DNA from: Synergistaceae bacterium
GTDB lineage: Bacteria; Synergistota; Synergistia; Synergistales; Aminobacteriaceae
Direction: 5' to 3'
DNA length: 11,460 bases
Assembly (NCBI GenBank): GCA_012523155.1
Contig: JAAYJB010000008.1
Location: 1-11,460 of the forward strand
The position numbers and the translations under genes are program-made. This document shows, in pieces, positions 1 through 6,390 of this stretch. A model generated the notes under the pieces. That model did no database searches and was not told the DNA's origin. It saw nothing but the letters and a program-made list of their open reading frames with translations. Position 1 is the first letter of the stretch, and the number at the start of each line of letters is the position of its first letter.

Positions 1-389
1 AGAACAAGGGCACCGGCAGTCTGTTTTTCCCTTCTTCCGGTCTTCTCGGGAACAGGTTCTCCAGTGGCAGCACCCATGGTCCTGAGGTCTTCGAGAGTTT
101 CAGCATCGTAACCGGTCCATGACAAAACTCTCATCTTTCTGGGCCAGATGAACCGTGAAAGAAGGGAGAGGATGAAGTCCCGGGAAACTCTCCGGCCCTG
201 AAAGTCCATAACGATCCCCAGATTCCCCGAAAGAACGGGAGCCTCGATGCAAAGCCGTTCCAGCTCTGAAAGGAGCATCTCTTCAGTACCGGTTTCTGGA
301 AAGACCATACGTATTCCGTATCCTGTGCCTTTCAAAAAGATTTCTCCGGTGAGTTCCGGGGCATCCTTGTATTCAAGCGGATCAGACAC
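1..389 (-). CDS. minC: Septum site-determining protein MinC, N-terminal part (3' end cut by window edge)
   Basis: MinC inhibits FtsZ polymerisation away from midcell, working with the ATPase MinD. The 129 visible codons start at a GTG (387-389) and read through the MinC N-terminal domain. An FLKGTGYGIRM strand resembles the family's 'hKGt.dGl.i' opening. It is followed by a helix (EEMLLSELERLC) and a strand-turn (LGIVMDFQGRRVSRDF). A charged linker (EPVPEKTGRREK) then leads to GALVL, where the C-terminal beta-helix domain that binds MinD should begin beyond the window. The start is supported by a strong Shine-Dalgarno, AGGAGGTGG at 394-402, about 6 bases upstream. The gene follows mrdA after 60 bases, matching the radC-mreBCD-minCD order of many bacteria; minD would be expected next. 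Identification rests on the domain pattern plus context, because the more diagnostic C-terminal half is not visible. Confidence 0.85.
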   Translation of the reverse strand, partial: MSDPLEYKDAPELTGEIFLKGTGYGIRMVFPETGTEEMLLSELERLCIEAPVLSGNLGIVMDFQGRRVSRDFILSLLSRFIWPRKMRVLSWTGYDAETLEDLRTMGAATGEPVPEKTGRREKQTAGALV

Positions 390-393
390 AATT

Positions 394-402
394 CCACCTC
401 CT
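394..402 (-). promoter_or_regulatory. Shine-Dalgarno that fixes the minC GTG start
   Basis: Minus-strand AGGAGGTGG lies about 6 bases upstream of the GTG at 387-389. It decides this start over an upstream TTG (434-436), which is out of frame with minC but has its own GGGAGG a few bases before it. Confidence 0.6.
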
Positions 403-441
403 GCTCCGGCAGATCCAGCCGCCGGGTATTGGACAAGATAC

Positions 442-457
442 CTCCCTTTTCAGGGAG
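442..457 (-). other. Small hairpin over the mrdA stop codon
   Basis: On the minus strand CTCCCT, a GAAA loop and AGGGAG can form a 6-bp stem with a GNRA-type tetraloop that includes the mrdA TGA. No U-tract follows it in the direction of transcription, so it does not look like an intrinsic terminator for mrdA. It might slow exonucleases or mask the GGGAGG element just downstream. It could also be chance. Confidence 0.3.
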
Positions 458-2195
458 TTTTTCCCCTGGCCTCGGGGACAAGAAGGTAGGAGAGGATCTC
501 TCCTACCATGGGAGAGGCAACGGAACTGCCGTGAAGCCCCTCTTCTATAATGGCCACAGCAACATACCTGGGACTGTCGATAGGAGCATACCCGGCGAAA
601 AGAGCATGGTCTTCCCCGTGGGGATTCTGGGCGGTACCGGTTTTGCCCGCCACCGCTATCCCGAAGCTGCCTGCCCTCCTGCCGGTTCCCTTTCTCACAA
701 CGAAATCGAGCCCCCTCCGGACGACATCGAGATTTTTCCTGTTGATCATCAGCGTCTCAAAGATAACATCCCTGGAAAGAGAAAGCCTGGGCCTGACCAG
801 CCTGCCGCCGTTTGCCAGGGCAGCGTAGAGCCTGGCAAGCTGGACTGGCGTCATCAACAGAAAACCCTGGCCAATTGAATAATTTACCGTATCCCCATGG
901 TACCAGTTTTCCTTCAGACGCGCTTTCTTCCAGTCCGGACCTGCGGTCACCCCTGACGATTCTCCGGGAAGATCCAGGCCGGTTGGGCTTCCAAGACCGA
1001 ACATGGTACACCATTTCAGAAGTTTTGCAATGCCAAGCTTGAGCCCGACCTGGTAGAAATAAACGTCGCACGATTCCTGCAATGCGGTGAGAATATTCAT
1101 GGTTCCATGTCCAGACCGTTTCCAACATCTGAATGTCCTGTTCCCTACAGCAATTGAACCGGGACAGTAATGAGTCGTGGTGAGCAGGACAGCCTTTTCC
1201 TCGAGGGCGGCGATCCCTACCAGGGGCTTGAATGTTGATGCAGGGGGATACTGCCCTCCAATGCTCCTGTCGTGCATCGGCCTTTCAGGATCATTGAGCA
1301 GGGCATCCCATTCCCTTGTGGAAACCCCCCACGCCAGCGGGTTGTTGTCGTAAGAGGGAGAAGAGTACAGGACGATGATATCTCCGTTCTCCACATCCAT
1401 GACCACAATTGCACCGCGATAACCCTTCATAAGATCCGCCGCAAGGCGCTGCGCCCCGAGGTCCAGGGTGAGCCGGAGATCCTGCCCCTTGCCGGCTGTC
1501 CGTACATGGATGGTCTTCACTTTCCGCCCCCTGGCGTCTACTTCCACTGATTCTTCACCGGGCGTTCCCCTGAGTGTTTCCTCATACTGGCGCTCTATTC
1601 CGTTTTTGCCCACCAGATCCCCTGCGACGTAATTCCTGCCCTCCATCTGCCTGAGTTCATTCTCGCTGATCTCACCGACATAGCCGGTTATGTTTGATGC
1701 CAGGCTGCCTGCGGGATAGGTCCTCCGCCATACGGGAAGGGGGAACAGTTCCTTCGGAAACTCGGGGTCGGCCACCAGATCCGCCATCTGGGCCAGGGTT
1801 ATATTTCCCACAAGGCGCACAACCCTGTAGGGTGCCCAGTACTGCCGTTTTATGGTTCTTGACAGGTCTTCGGCGGTAACCGGGATACCATGGCGTGAAA
1901 GCAGTTCAGCCATGCGTTCCACCATGTCGTTTCTTTCGATATCCATAGGATATCCCATAATATCGAAGGTTGTCACGTTTACAGCCAGGAGGGCGCCGTT
2001 CCTGTCGTAAATTTCACCTCTTACAGGGGGAAACCGGATAAGCCTGAGGCGGTTGTTGGAGGCAAGCCGCACGTAGGTGTCCGAATTGACGATCTGAAAG
2101 TAATACAGTCCTCCTGCAAGGAAAAGCATGGAAAACAGGACGAACATCCGCCAGTATTTCAGTCTCTGGTTGAGAACGGGGCGAAAGTCAGGCAT
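450..2195 (-). CDS. mrdA: Penicillin-binding protein 2, transpeptidase of the rod (elongation) complex
   Basis: This is a class B penicillin-binding protein that cross-links peptidoglycan during sidewall elongation, together with RodA and MreBCD. The 581 residues fit PBP2. There is a short cytoplasmic N-terminus and one membrane helix (about 16-36), followed by the PBP-dimer domain with its RGEIYDRNG motif (59-67). The transpeptidase domain carries all three active-site motifs: STFK with nucleophile Ser320, SCD at 375-377, and KTG at 518-520 within AGKTGTAQ. The CPG...CW...GHG segment (344-364) is typical of PBP2. The ATG overlaps the mreD stop by 8 bases (ATGCCTGA), suggesting translational coupling. 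An in-frame TGA lies four codons upstream, so no earlier ATG is available. The Shine-Dalgarno is weak and distant (GGAGG about 13 bases away), which also favours coupling. No RodA gene is visible in the window. Confidence 0.95.
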   Translation of the reverse strand: MPDFRPVLNQRLKYWRMFVLFSMLFLAGGLYYFQIVNSDTYVRLASNNRLRLIRFPPVRGEIYDRNGALLAVNVTTFDIMGYPMDIERNDMVERMAELLSRHGIPVTAEDLSRTIKRQYWAPYRVVRLVGNITLAQMADLVADPEFPKELFPLPVWRRTYPAGSLASNITGYVGEISENELRQMEGRNYVAGDLVGKNGIERQYEETLRGTPGEESVEVDARGRKVKTIHVRTAGKGQDLRLTLDLGAQRLAADLMKGYRGAIVVMDVENGDIIVLYSSPSYDNNPLAWGVSTREWDALLNDPERPMHDRSIGGQYPPASTFKPLVGIAALEEKAVLLTTTHYCPGSIAVGNRTFRCWKRSGHGTMNILTALQESCDVYFYQVGLKLGIAKLLKWCTMFGLGSPTGLDLPGESSGVTAGPDWKKARLKENWYHGDTVNYSIGQGFLLMTPVQLARLYAALANGGRLVRPRLSLSRDVIFETLMINRKNLDVVRRGLDFVVRKGTGRRAGSFGIAVAGKTGTAQNPHGEDHALFAGYAPIDSPRYVAVAIIEEGLHGSSVASPMVGEILSYLLVPEARGKTP

Positions 2196-2646
2196 CGGTG
2201 TTCTTCAGCCTCCAGCCGTACGCCAGTCCGGCGAGGAGAACGAGGGGAAGGATATAGCTCTGCTGGAGAAAGTATACGGCAAAAATCGACGCCCCCCGTG
2301 CACCTCCGAGATAGATCCTGAGAAGTGATATAGGGAGATTCGCCGACCACAGGATAAGGGAAAATACAGTAACAGTCTTTCCCGAGGCAGGAAGCGAGTA
2401 CCAGACCCATCTCGACGTGATAATAGCCGTAAGGTAAAAGAGCGAGGAAATTCCGGGGAAGCCCAGCCAGCGAAGATCCCAGAGCACACCGCCGAAAAAC
2501 GCCCACCAGATGATTTCCACTCCTCCGCCGGGCCTGTACAGGGAGAGGAATACCATGGAAAGCAGGAAAACTTCGGGCACAAGAACCTTCCCCGTGCCCA
2601 GGACCAGTAGAAAATCCTGGATATACCATGAAAGTGCATAAATCAT
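2188..2646 (-). CDS. mreD: Rod shape-determining membrane protein MreD
   Basis: MreD is the integral membrane partner of MreC in the elongation complex. The 152-residue protein is very hydrophobic, with about five predicted membrane segments (roughly 8-36, 45-56, 64-83, 91-112 and 120-144). The central GGVLWDLRWLGFPGISSLFYL stretch matches the family pattern 'GfllDl....lG...llyl'. MreD sequences are poorly conserved, so the call leans on topology, the typical size of about 150-170 residues, and its place between mreC and mrdA. Its ATG overlaps the mreC stop in an ATGA. AAGGAG lies about 9 bases upstream, inside the mreC 3' end. Both junctions imply coupled translation in a fixed order. Confidence 0.9.
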   Translation of the reverse strand: MIYALSWYIQDFLLVLGTGKVLVPEVFLLSMVFLSLYRPGGGVEIIWWAFFGGVLWDLRWLGFPGISSLFYLTAIITSRWVWYSLPASGKTVTVFSLILWSANLPISLLRIYLGGARGASIFAVYFLQQSYILPLVLLAGLAYGWRLKNTDA

Positions 2647-3467
2647 GGGAGTGCGCTCCTTCCGGTTTTGCCGGGGGGTGCATTTTCACCGGGGGTTCCT
2701 CCGAGCACCTGGAGGGCGTACAGCTTCGAGAGATCCGCGCCCGGGATGACCTTCCACTCCAGGTAGGCTCCGCTGGTCTTTCGGCTTTCCGCTGAAAGTT
2801 TTCCCACAGGGATCCCCGGGGGAAGGGCCTCACTGACCATGGCCGTTTTCACTTCCATACCCTCGGCAAGACTTCTGCCTTCCGGAACGTAGAGAAGCCA
2901 TACGCCTCCTTCCCCATCCCCGGCGACCACTCCGAGGTCCCGTGTCTCCTCGATGACCACGGGAACCATGAGGGAAGATGATGTAAGAAGTTCAACCCAG
3001 GAGTATCCATCCTCCGACGAACTGACTCTTCCGGCCAGGTACCCGTTATGAAGAACGGGAGTTCCGGAAAAGACGCCATCCATCGTACCTCTGTTGATCC
3101 GCACTTCCGACCACCACGAAAGGGGTTCGCGGAGCGTTACCCTTCCGTATCCGTAAAACCTGTCGAGTTCGTCCTGCAGGCGCCTGGTTGATCCCACGGA
3201 CCATGCAAGCCTGAGCCTGACGTTCTCCTCTTCGAGGATATCCAGGCGGTCCTGGAGAGCACTCTTCTCTGAAAACCAGAAGGATATTCTTCGGGCAGTC
3301 TGCTCCGCGGCGACAGCCGGGTATTCAGGATACCGGAGCAGTTCCCCGACAAAATCGGCGGCCCCCCTGAAAATATGCCTCTTTGGTGCTGCAGCAAGGA
3401 GCAGCAGGCTCGCTATAATAGCGATGAGCCCGTGTATCCATTCTTTCTCGAGATGTTTTTCAGTCAT
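2643..3467 (-). CDS. mreC: Rod shape-determining protein MreC
   Basis: MreC is a membrane-anchored periplasmic scaffold linking MreB to PBP2 and activating it. The 274-residue protein has a short charged N-terminus and one membrane helix (about 11-28). A coiled-coil region follows (about 62-102, rich in heptad-like E/L/R with LEEENVRLRL). The rest is the two-barrel beta domain, recognisable from INRGTMDGVFSGTPVLHNG (124-142), GRVSS, and LPPGIPVGKL (215-224). The C-terminus ends in a Gly/Pro-rich tail. The gene starts 27 bases after mreB with AAGGA very close to the ATG, and its stop overlaps mreD. Length and architecture are normal for the family. Confidence 0.95.
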   Translation of the reverse strand: MTEKHLEKEWIHGLIAIIASLLLLAAAPKRHIFRGAADFVGELLRYPEYPAVAAEQTARRISFWFSEKSALQDRLDILEEENVRLRLAWSVGSTRRLQDELDRFYGYGRVTLREPLSWWSEVRINRGTMDGVFSGTPVLHNGYLAGRVSSSEDGYSWVELLTSSSLMVPVVIEETRDLGVVAGDGEGGVWLLYVPEGRSLAEGMEVKTAMVSEALPPGIPVGKLSAESRKTSGAYLEWKVIPGADLSKLYALQVLGGTPGENAPPGKTGRSALP

Positions 3468-3494
3468 AAATCCTTCACCGCACCCATGGAGCGA

Positions 3495-4550
3495 TTATTT
3501 TGATCCCCTCTCCACGGAAAGGAGAACCTTCCTCATGTCGTCCAGGTTGTCCAGGATCTTTCCCACTCCCCTTGCAACAGCAAAGAGTGGATCCTCGGCC
3601 ACGGTCACCGGAGTATTGAGGGCTTTCGAAAGTCTTTCAGCCAGACCTCTGAGCAAAGACACACCCCCGGACAGGATAACTCCCTGGTCCACGATATCCT
3701 TGGCAAGCTCGGGCGGTGTCTGTTCAAGGGCTACTTTCACCATATCCTCTATCCTGACGATGATGGGTTCCAGAGCTTCCCTGACCTCCACGGAGGAAAC
3801 CATGTCCGCCTTCGGGAGCCCGTCGGCAAGGTCACGCCCCTTTACAGCGATCTCAAGTTCCTTCTCCAGGGGAAGGGCTGATCCGATGGCGATCTTCACT
3901 TCTTCTGCGGTGGTTTCCCCGATAAGGAGGGCGTACCGCTGCCTGAGCATGGCCACAATGGCATTGTCCATGTCCTTTCCCGCAGCCCGGAGTGAATTGG
4001 TTACCACGATGCCCCCGAGGGAGAGAACTCCGACCTCGCTTGTGCCTCCCCCGAGATCGAGGATCATGCTGCCCCTCGGCTCCTGGATCGGGAGACCGAC
4101 TCCAAGAGCAGCGGAAATGGGTTCCTCCACCACATAGGCCTCACGTGCCCCGGCACCGAGAGTTGCGTCTACCACAGCCTTGCGTTCAACTTCCGTGACC
4201 TCGGCAGGTACTGATATCACGACCCTCGGATTGGCCAGGAACCCTTTCGAGCCTCCAGCTTTCCGGAGGCAGTGCCGGATGAGTTCCTCGGTCATATCAA
4301 AGTTGGCTATGACCCCATCCTGGAGCGGCCAGATCGTGGAAACACCCTGGGGCGTCTTTCCCGCCATCGCCTTGGCTTCTTTACCTACAGCAATAACCTC
4401 CAGCATGCCGCCTTTCGGCCTCTTCCGGACTGCAACCGCCGAGGGTTCGCTGAGCACGATCCCCCTGCCCTTCACGTACACAACGATATTGGCCGTACCC
4501 AGATCGATACCAACATCTCCGCCGAACATCCCCTTGAAAAATCCGAACAC
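3495..4550 (-). CDS. mreB: Actin-like rod shape-determining protein MreB
   Basis: MreB is an ATP-binding actin homologue that forms membrane-bound filaments and orients cell-wall synthesis. All actin-fold motifs are present in the 351 residues: phosphate-1 GIDLGTAN (14-21), the catalytic-region Glu in VEEPISAALG (141-150), phosphate-2 ILDLGGGTSE (163-172), and the adenosine motif LSGGVSLL (293-300). The start is taken as a GTG at 4548-4550 because it gives the FGFFKGMFGGDVGIDLG N-terminus, a short amphipathic segment typical of membrane-binding MreB. An ATG at codon 8 lies directly against its only possible Shine-Dalgarno, so it is less likely. GGGGA about 10 bases upstream serves the GTG. 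The gene lies 19 bases after radC and 27 before mreC, the classic radC-mreB-mreC order. Confidence 0.97.
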   Translation of the reverse strand: MFGFFKGMFGGDVGIDLGTANIVVYVKGRGIVLSEPSAVAVRKRPKGGMLEVIAVGKEAKAMAGKTPQGVSTIWPLQDGVIANFDMTEELIRHCLRKAGGSKGFLANPRVVISVPAEVTEVERKAVVDATLGAGAREAYVVEEPISAALGVGLPIQEPRGSMILDLGGGTSEVGVLSLGGIVVTNSLRAAGKDMDNAIVAMLRQRYALLIGETTAEEVKIAIGSALPLEKELEIAVKGRDLADGLPKADMVSSVEVREALEPIIVRIEDMVKVALEQTPPELAKDIVDQGVILSGGVSLLRGLAERLSKALNTPVTVAEDPLFAVARGVGKILDNLDDMRKVLLSVERGSK

Positions 4551-4569
4551 CTGACTCAGTCCCCGCTTT

Positions 4570-5241
4570 CTAGGCTTCTCCGGGAAGAGGTATAGGTATA
4601 TACTTCCCGTTCGCCGCTACATAATGGCCGATAAAACGGATATCGAGCACTTTTGCCCTTCCGGCAAGATACCCTGTCAGCATCTTGTCCTCACCGCTGG
4701 GGAAAAGTGATCCGTCAGGATGATTGTGTACAAGAACGAGTCCTGCCGAGTCCAGACGGACAGCTCTCCGCAAGAGGTATTTTACATCAAGAAACGCCCC
4801 GTCCACTCCTCCGTAAGAAATTCTGTCCATGGTGATGAGCGTGCCGTTTCTTCGAACGTGCATACCGACAATGTACTCCCGGTCTTCTCCGGCCAGTTCC
4901 TCTGCAAGGGCTGCCAGGCGTTTCTCCCATGGCTGGCCGTCCGACTGTGCGCTTCGCTCCGACCGGATCCTTCTGCCGAGCTCCAGGGCTGCGATAAGCA
5001 CACAGGCTTTCGCCTCCCCGAGACCCGGGAACCCCATCAATTCCTCCTCGTCCACCCGGGCAAGCCCTCTCGCATCCCCAAATTCCTCCAGAATTGATGA
5101 AGCAAGTTCAAGAACATCCTTTCCCCGGCTCCCCGTTCGCAGCAGCACAGCCAGGAGTTCCGCGAGAGAGAGACTGGACGCCCCTTTGAGCCGCAGGCGC
5201 TCCCGCGGGCGCTCTTCCTGCGGAAGGGAAGCGAGCTTCAT
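4570..5241 (-). CDS. radC: RadC family protein (UPF0758, JAMM/MPN domain)
   Basis: The 223-residue protein has the usual two-part build of the family. An N-terminal helix-hairpin-helix region includes ELMGFPGLGEAKACVL (67-82). A C-terminal JAMM metalloprotease-like domain follows. The metal site looks complete: Glu122 in REYIVGMHV, His172 and His174 in HNHPDG, and Asp185 in PSGED. The biochemical role of RadC proteins is not settled. The 'DNA repair' name came from a mis-assigned E. coli mutation, so repair should not be assumed. The ATG overlaps the upstream hydrolase stop as ATGA, and mreB follows after 19 bases. The association with mreB is widespread in bacteria but unexplained. Confidence 0.93.
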   Translation of the reverse strand: MKLASLPQEERPRERLRLKGASSLSLAELLAVLLRTGSRGKDVLELASSILEEFGDARGLARVDEEELMGFPGLGEAKACVLIAALELGRRIRSERSAQSDGQPWEKRLAALAEELAGEDREYIVGMHVRRNGTLITMDRISYGGVDGAFLDVKYLLRRAVRLDSAGLVLVHNHPDGSLFPSGEDKMLTGYLAGRAKVLDIRFIGHYVAANGKYIPIPLPGEA

Positions 5242-5888
5242 TTCCCTTTTCTCCCTGTCTCTCCAGGCCAGAACGGATTACGGGCCCTCTCCGTTCCGAT
5301 GTCAGTCTCTGGTCCGTGCCCGGGGAAAACCGGAAGATCGTCGGAAAGCTCTGCGAGCCTCGCAATAGAGCGGTCCAGTTCGTCAGGATCTCCTCCCGGG
5401 AGGTCTGTCCGTCCAACGCTTCCGGCAAAAAGGGTATCGCCTGATATCAACACCTTTTGGCTGCCCGAGGTTACGAGGTAGCAGACACTGCCGGGGGTGT
5501 GTCCCGGGGTCGCTATGACCGAAATCTCCATGGCCCCTGCCGTTAACCTGTCCCCGTCGCTGACAGCTGAAAAGTCATCCGTGCCCGAGAATTCGCTGCC
5601 CATCAGCTGCCTGAGCCCTGAATCAGGTGACCGTACAAGTGATGCGTCGCCGGCCGGCACGAAAGCCTTACCCCCGAACATCTCCAGTGCTTCAGAGAGT
5701 CCCGCGGCATGGTCAAGGTGTCCGTGGGTAAGAAGTATTTTTTCTACGGAAATTCCCTGCGTTTCAGCGAATCGGGCAATCTGGCCCGTCTCCCCCGCCG
5801 GGTCTACGAGGAATCCCTTCCCCTCTTCGTCCCAGAAAAGATACGTGTTCGTCCAGAGAGGACCAACAGGAAAACGTCGATGCTTCAT
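5238..5888 (-). CDS. Metallo-beta-lactamase-fold hydrolase, glyoxalase II-like
   Basis: This is a 216-residue hydrolase of the small glyoxalase II (hydroxyacylglutathione hydrolase-like, YcbL-type) group. The dinuclear metal site is intact: THGHLDH (54-60), His130 in TPGHTPG, Asp151 in SGDTLF, and His191 in FPGHGPET. GRTDLPGG (159-166) is characteristic of this subgroup. It lacks the long C-terminal substrate-binding domain of true glutathione-dependent glyoxalase II, so the substrate cannot be named. A thioester or similar small ester is possible. GGAGG lies 8 bases before the ATG. It is separated from dtd by 45 bases beyond the dtd stop's last base and start codon flank, and its stop overlaps radC (ATGA). 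A similar hydrolase follows dtd in many Bacillota. Confidence 0.9.
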   Translation of the reverse strand: MKHRRFPVGPLWTNTYLFWDEEGKGFLVDPAGETGQIARFAETQGISVEKILLTHGHLDHAAGLSEALEMFGGKAFVPAGDASLVRSPDSGLRQLMGSEFSGTDDFSAVSDGDRLTAGAMEISVIATPGHTPGSVCYLVTSGSQKVLISGDTLFAGSVGRTDLPGGDPDELDRSIARLAELSDDLPVFPGHGPETDIGTERARNPFWPGETGRKGK

Positions 5889-5895
5889 TGTCTGT

Positions 5896-5938
5896 TCCTC
5901 CTCGATGCGTTTCTCCCCCGTATTCAGTCAGGGGAGGA
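5896..5938 (-). promoter_or_regulatory. Possible alternative RNA hairpins before the hydrolase start
   Basis: In the dtd-hydrolase gap the minus strand carries TCCTCC (5933-5938), which can pair with the hydrolase Shine-Dalgarno GGAGGA (5896-5901). The overlapping CTCCCC (5931-5936) can instead pair with GGGGAG (5913-5918), which would leave the Shine-Dalgarno free. The two pairings exclude each other. The stems are only 6 bp and no U-tract follows, so this is a candidate translational control element and not an established one. Confidence 0.25.
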
Positions 5939-5939
5939 T

Positions 5940-6386
5940 TCATATTGATTCCTTTTCAAGAATTAGGGTGACCGGGCCGTCATTGTTGATTTCAACGAGC
6001 ATGTGTGCCTGAAAGACACCGCTTTCAACAGGCACTCCCATTTTGGTCATCACACTTTTGAATCGTTCATAGAGCCGGTTGGCTTCTTCAGGCTCTCCCG
6101 CGGAAATAAATGAAGGACGCCTGCCTTTCCTGCAGTCCCCGTACAGGGTGAACTGTGAAACCGCCAGGACTGAACCTCCCACGTCCGCCAGGGAAAGGTT
6201 CATCTTGCCTTCCCCGTCTTCAAATATCCTGAGGTTGACGATCTTTTCGGCCATCCATTCCACTTCAGCATCCCCGTCGGTCCGGGATGCAGCGAGGAGA
6301 ACGCAAAGCCCCCTGCCGATTTTTCCTTTTATCACCCCGTCCACAGAAACACTCGCAGACAGGACTCTCTGTACCACGGCCCTCAT
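5940..6386 (-). CDS. dtd: D-aminoacyl-tRNA deacylase
   Basis: DTD hydrolyses D-amino acids (and glycine mischarged on tRNA-Ala) from tRNA, a cytosolic chiral-proofreading step. The 148 residues span the whole family length. The N-terminus [17 protein letters not shown] is canonical. Both active-site signatures are present: SQFTLYGD (77-84) and NDGPVT (135-140), which contains the cross-subunit Gly-cisPro motif that excludes L-amino acids. The region usually read as 'G...gDt' is AASRTDGD here, a small variation. The ATG lies 4 bases after the relA/spoT stop, and a G-rich Shine-Dalgarno (GGGGGTGA) overlaps that stop. This is the conserved relA-dtd pairing of Bacillota and relatives. Confidence 0.96.
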   Translation of the reverse strand: MRAVVQRVLSASVSVDGVIKGKIGRGLCVLLAASRTDGDAEVEWMAEKIVNLRIFEDGEGKMNLSLADVGGSVLAVSQFTLYGDCRKGRRPSFISAGEPEEANRLYERFKSVMTKMGVPVESGVFQAHMLVEINNDGPVTLILEKESI

Positions 6387-6390
6387 GCCG

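Noticed and set aside
2159..2833. Open frame of 224 codons on the same strand as mreD in another register
   Set aside because: It overlaps mreC, mreD and mrdA; mreD has the right topology, size and overlapping start/stop, while this product is low-complexity and Arg/Pro/Ser-rich.
3424..4137. Open frame of 237 codons on the plus strand, antisense to mreC/mreB
   Set aside because: It is covered by highly conserved mreB; its Ser/Arg/Pro/Thr-rich product matches no family and reflects the codon bias of mreB.
4570..5241. RadC as a DNA-repair gene forming a repair cluster with recJ
   Set aside because: The repair role of RadC is not supported in the literature I know, and the radC-mreB linkage is common in genomes without nearby recJ.
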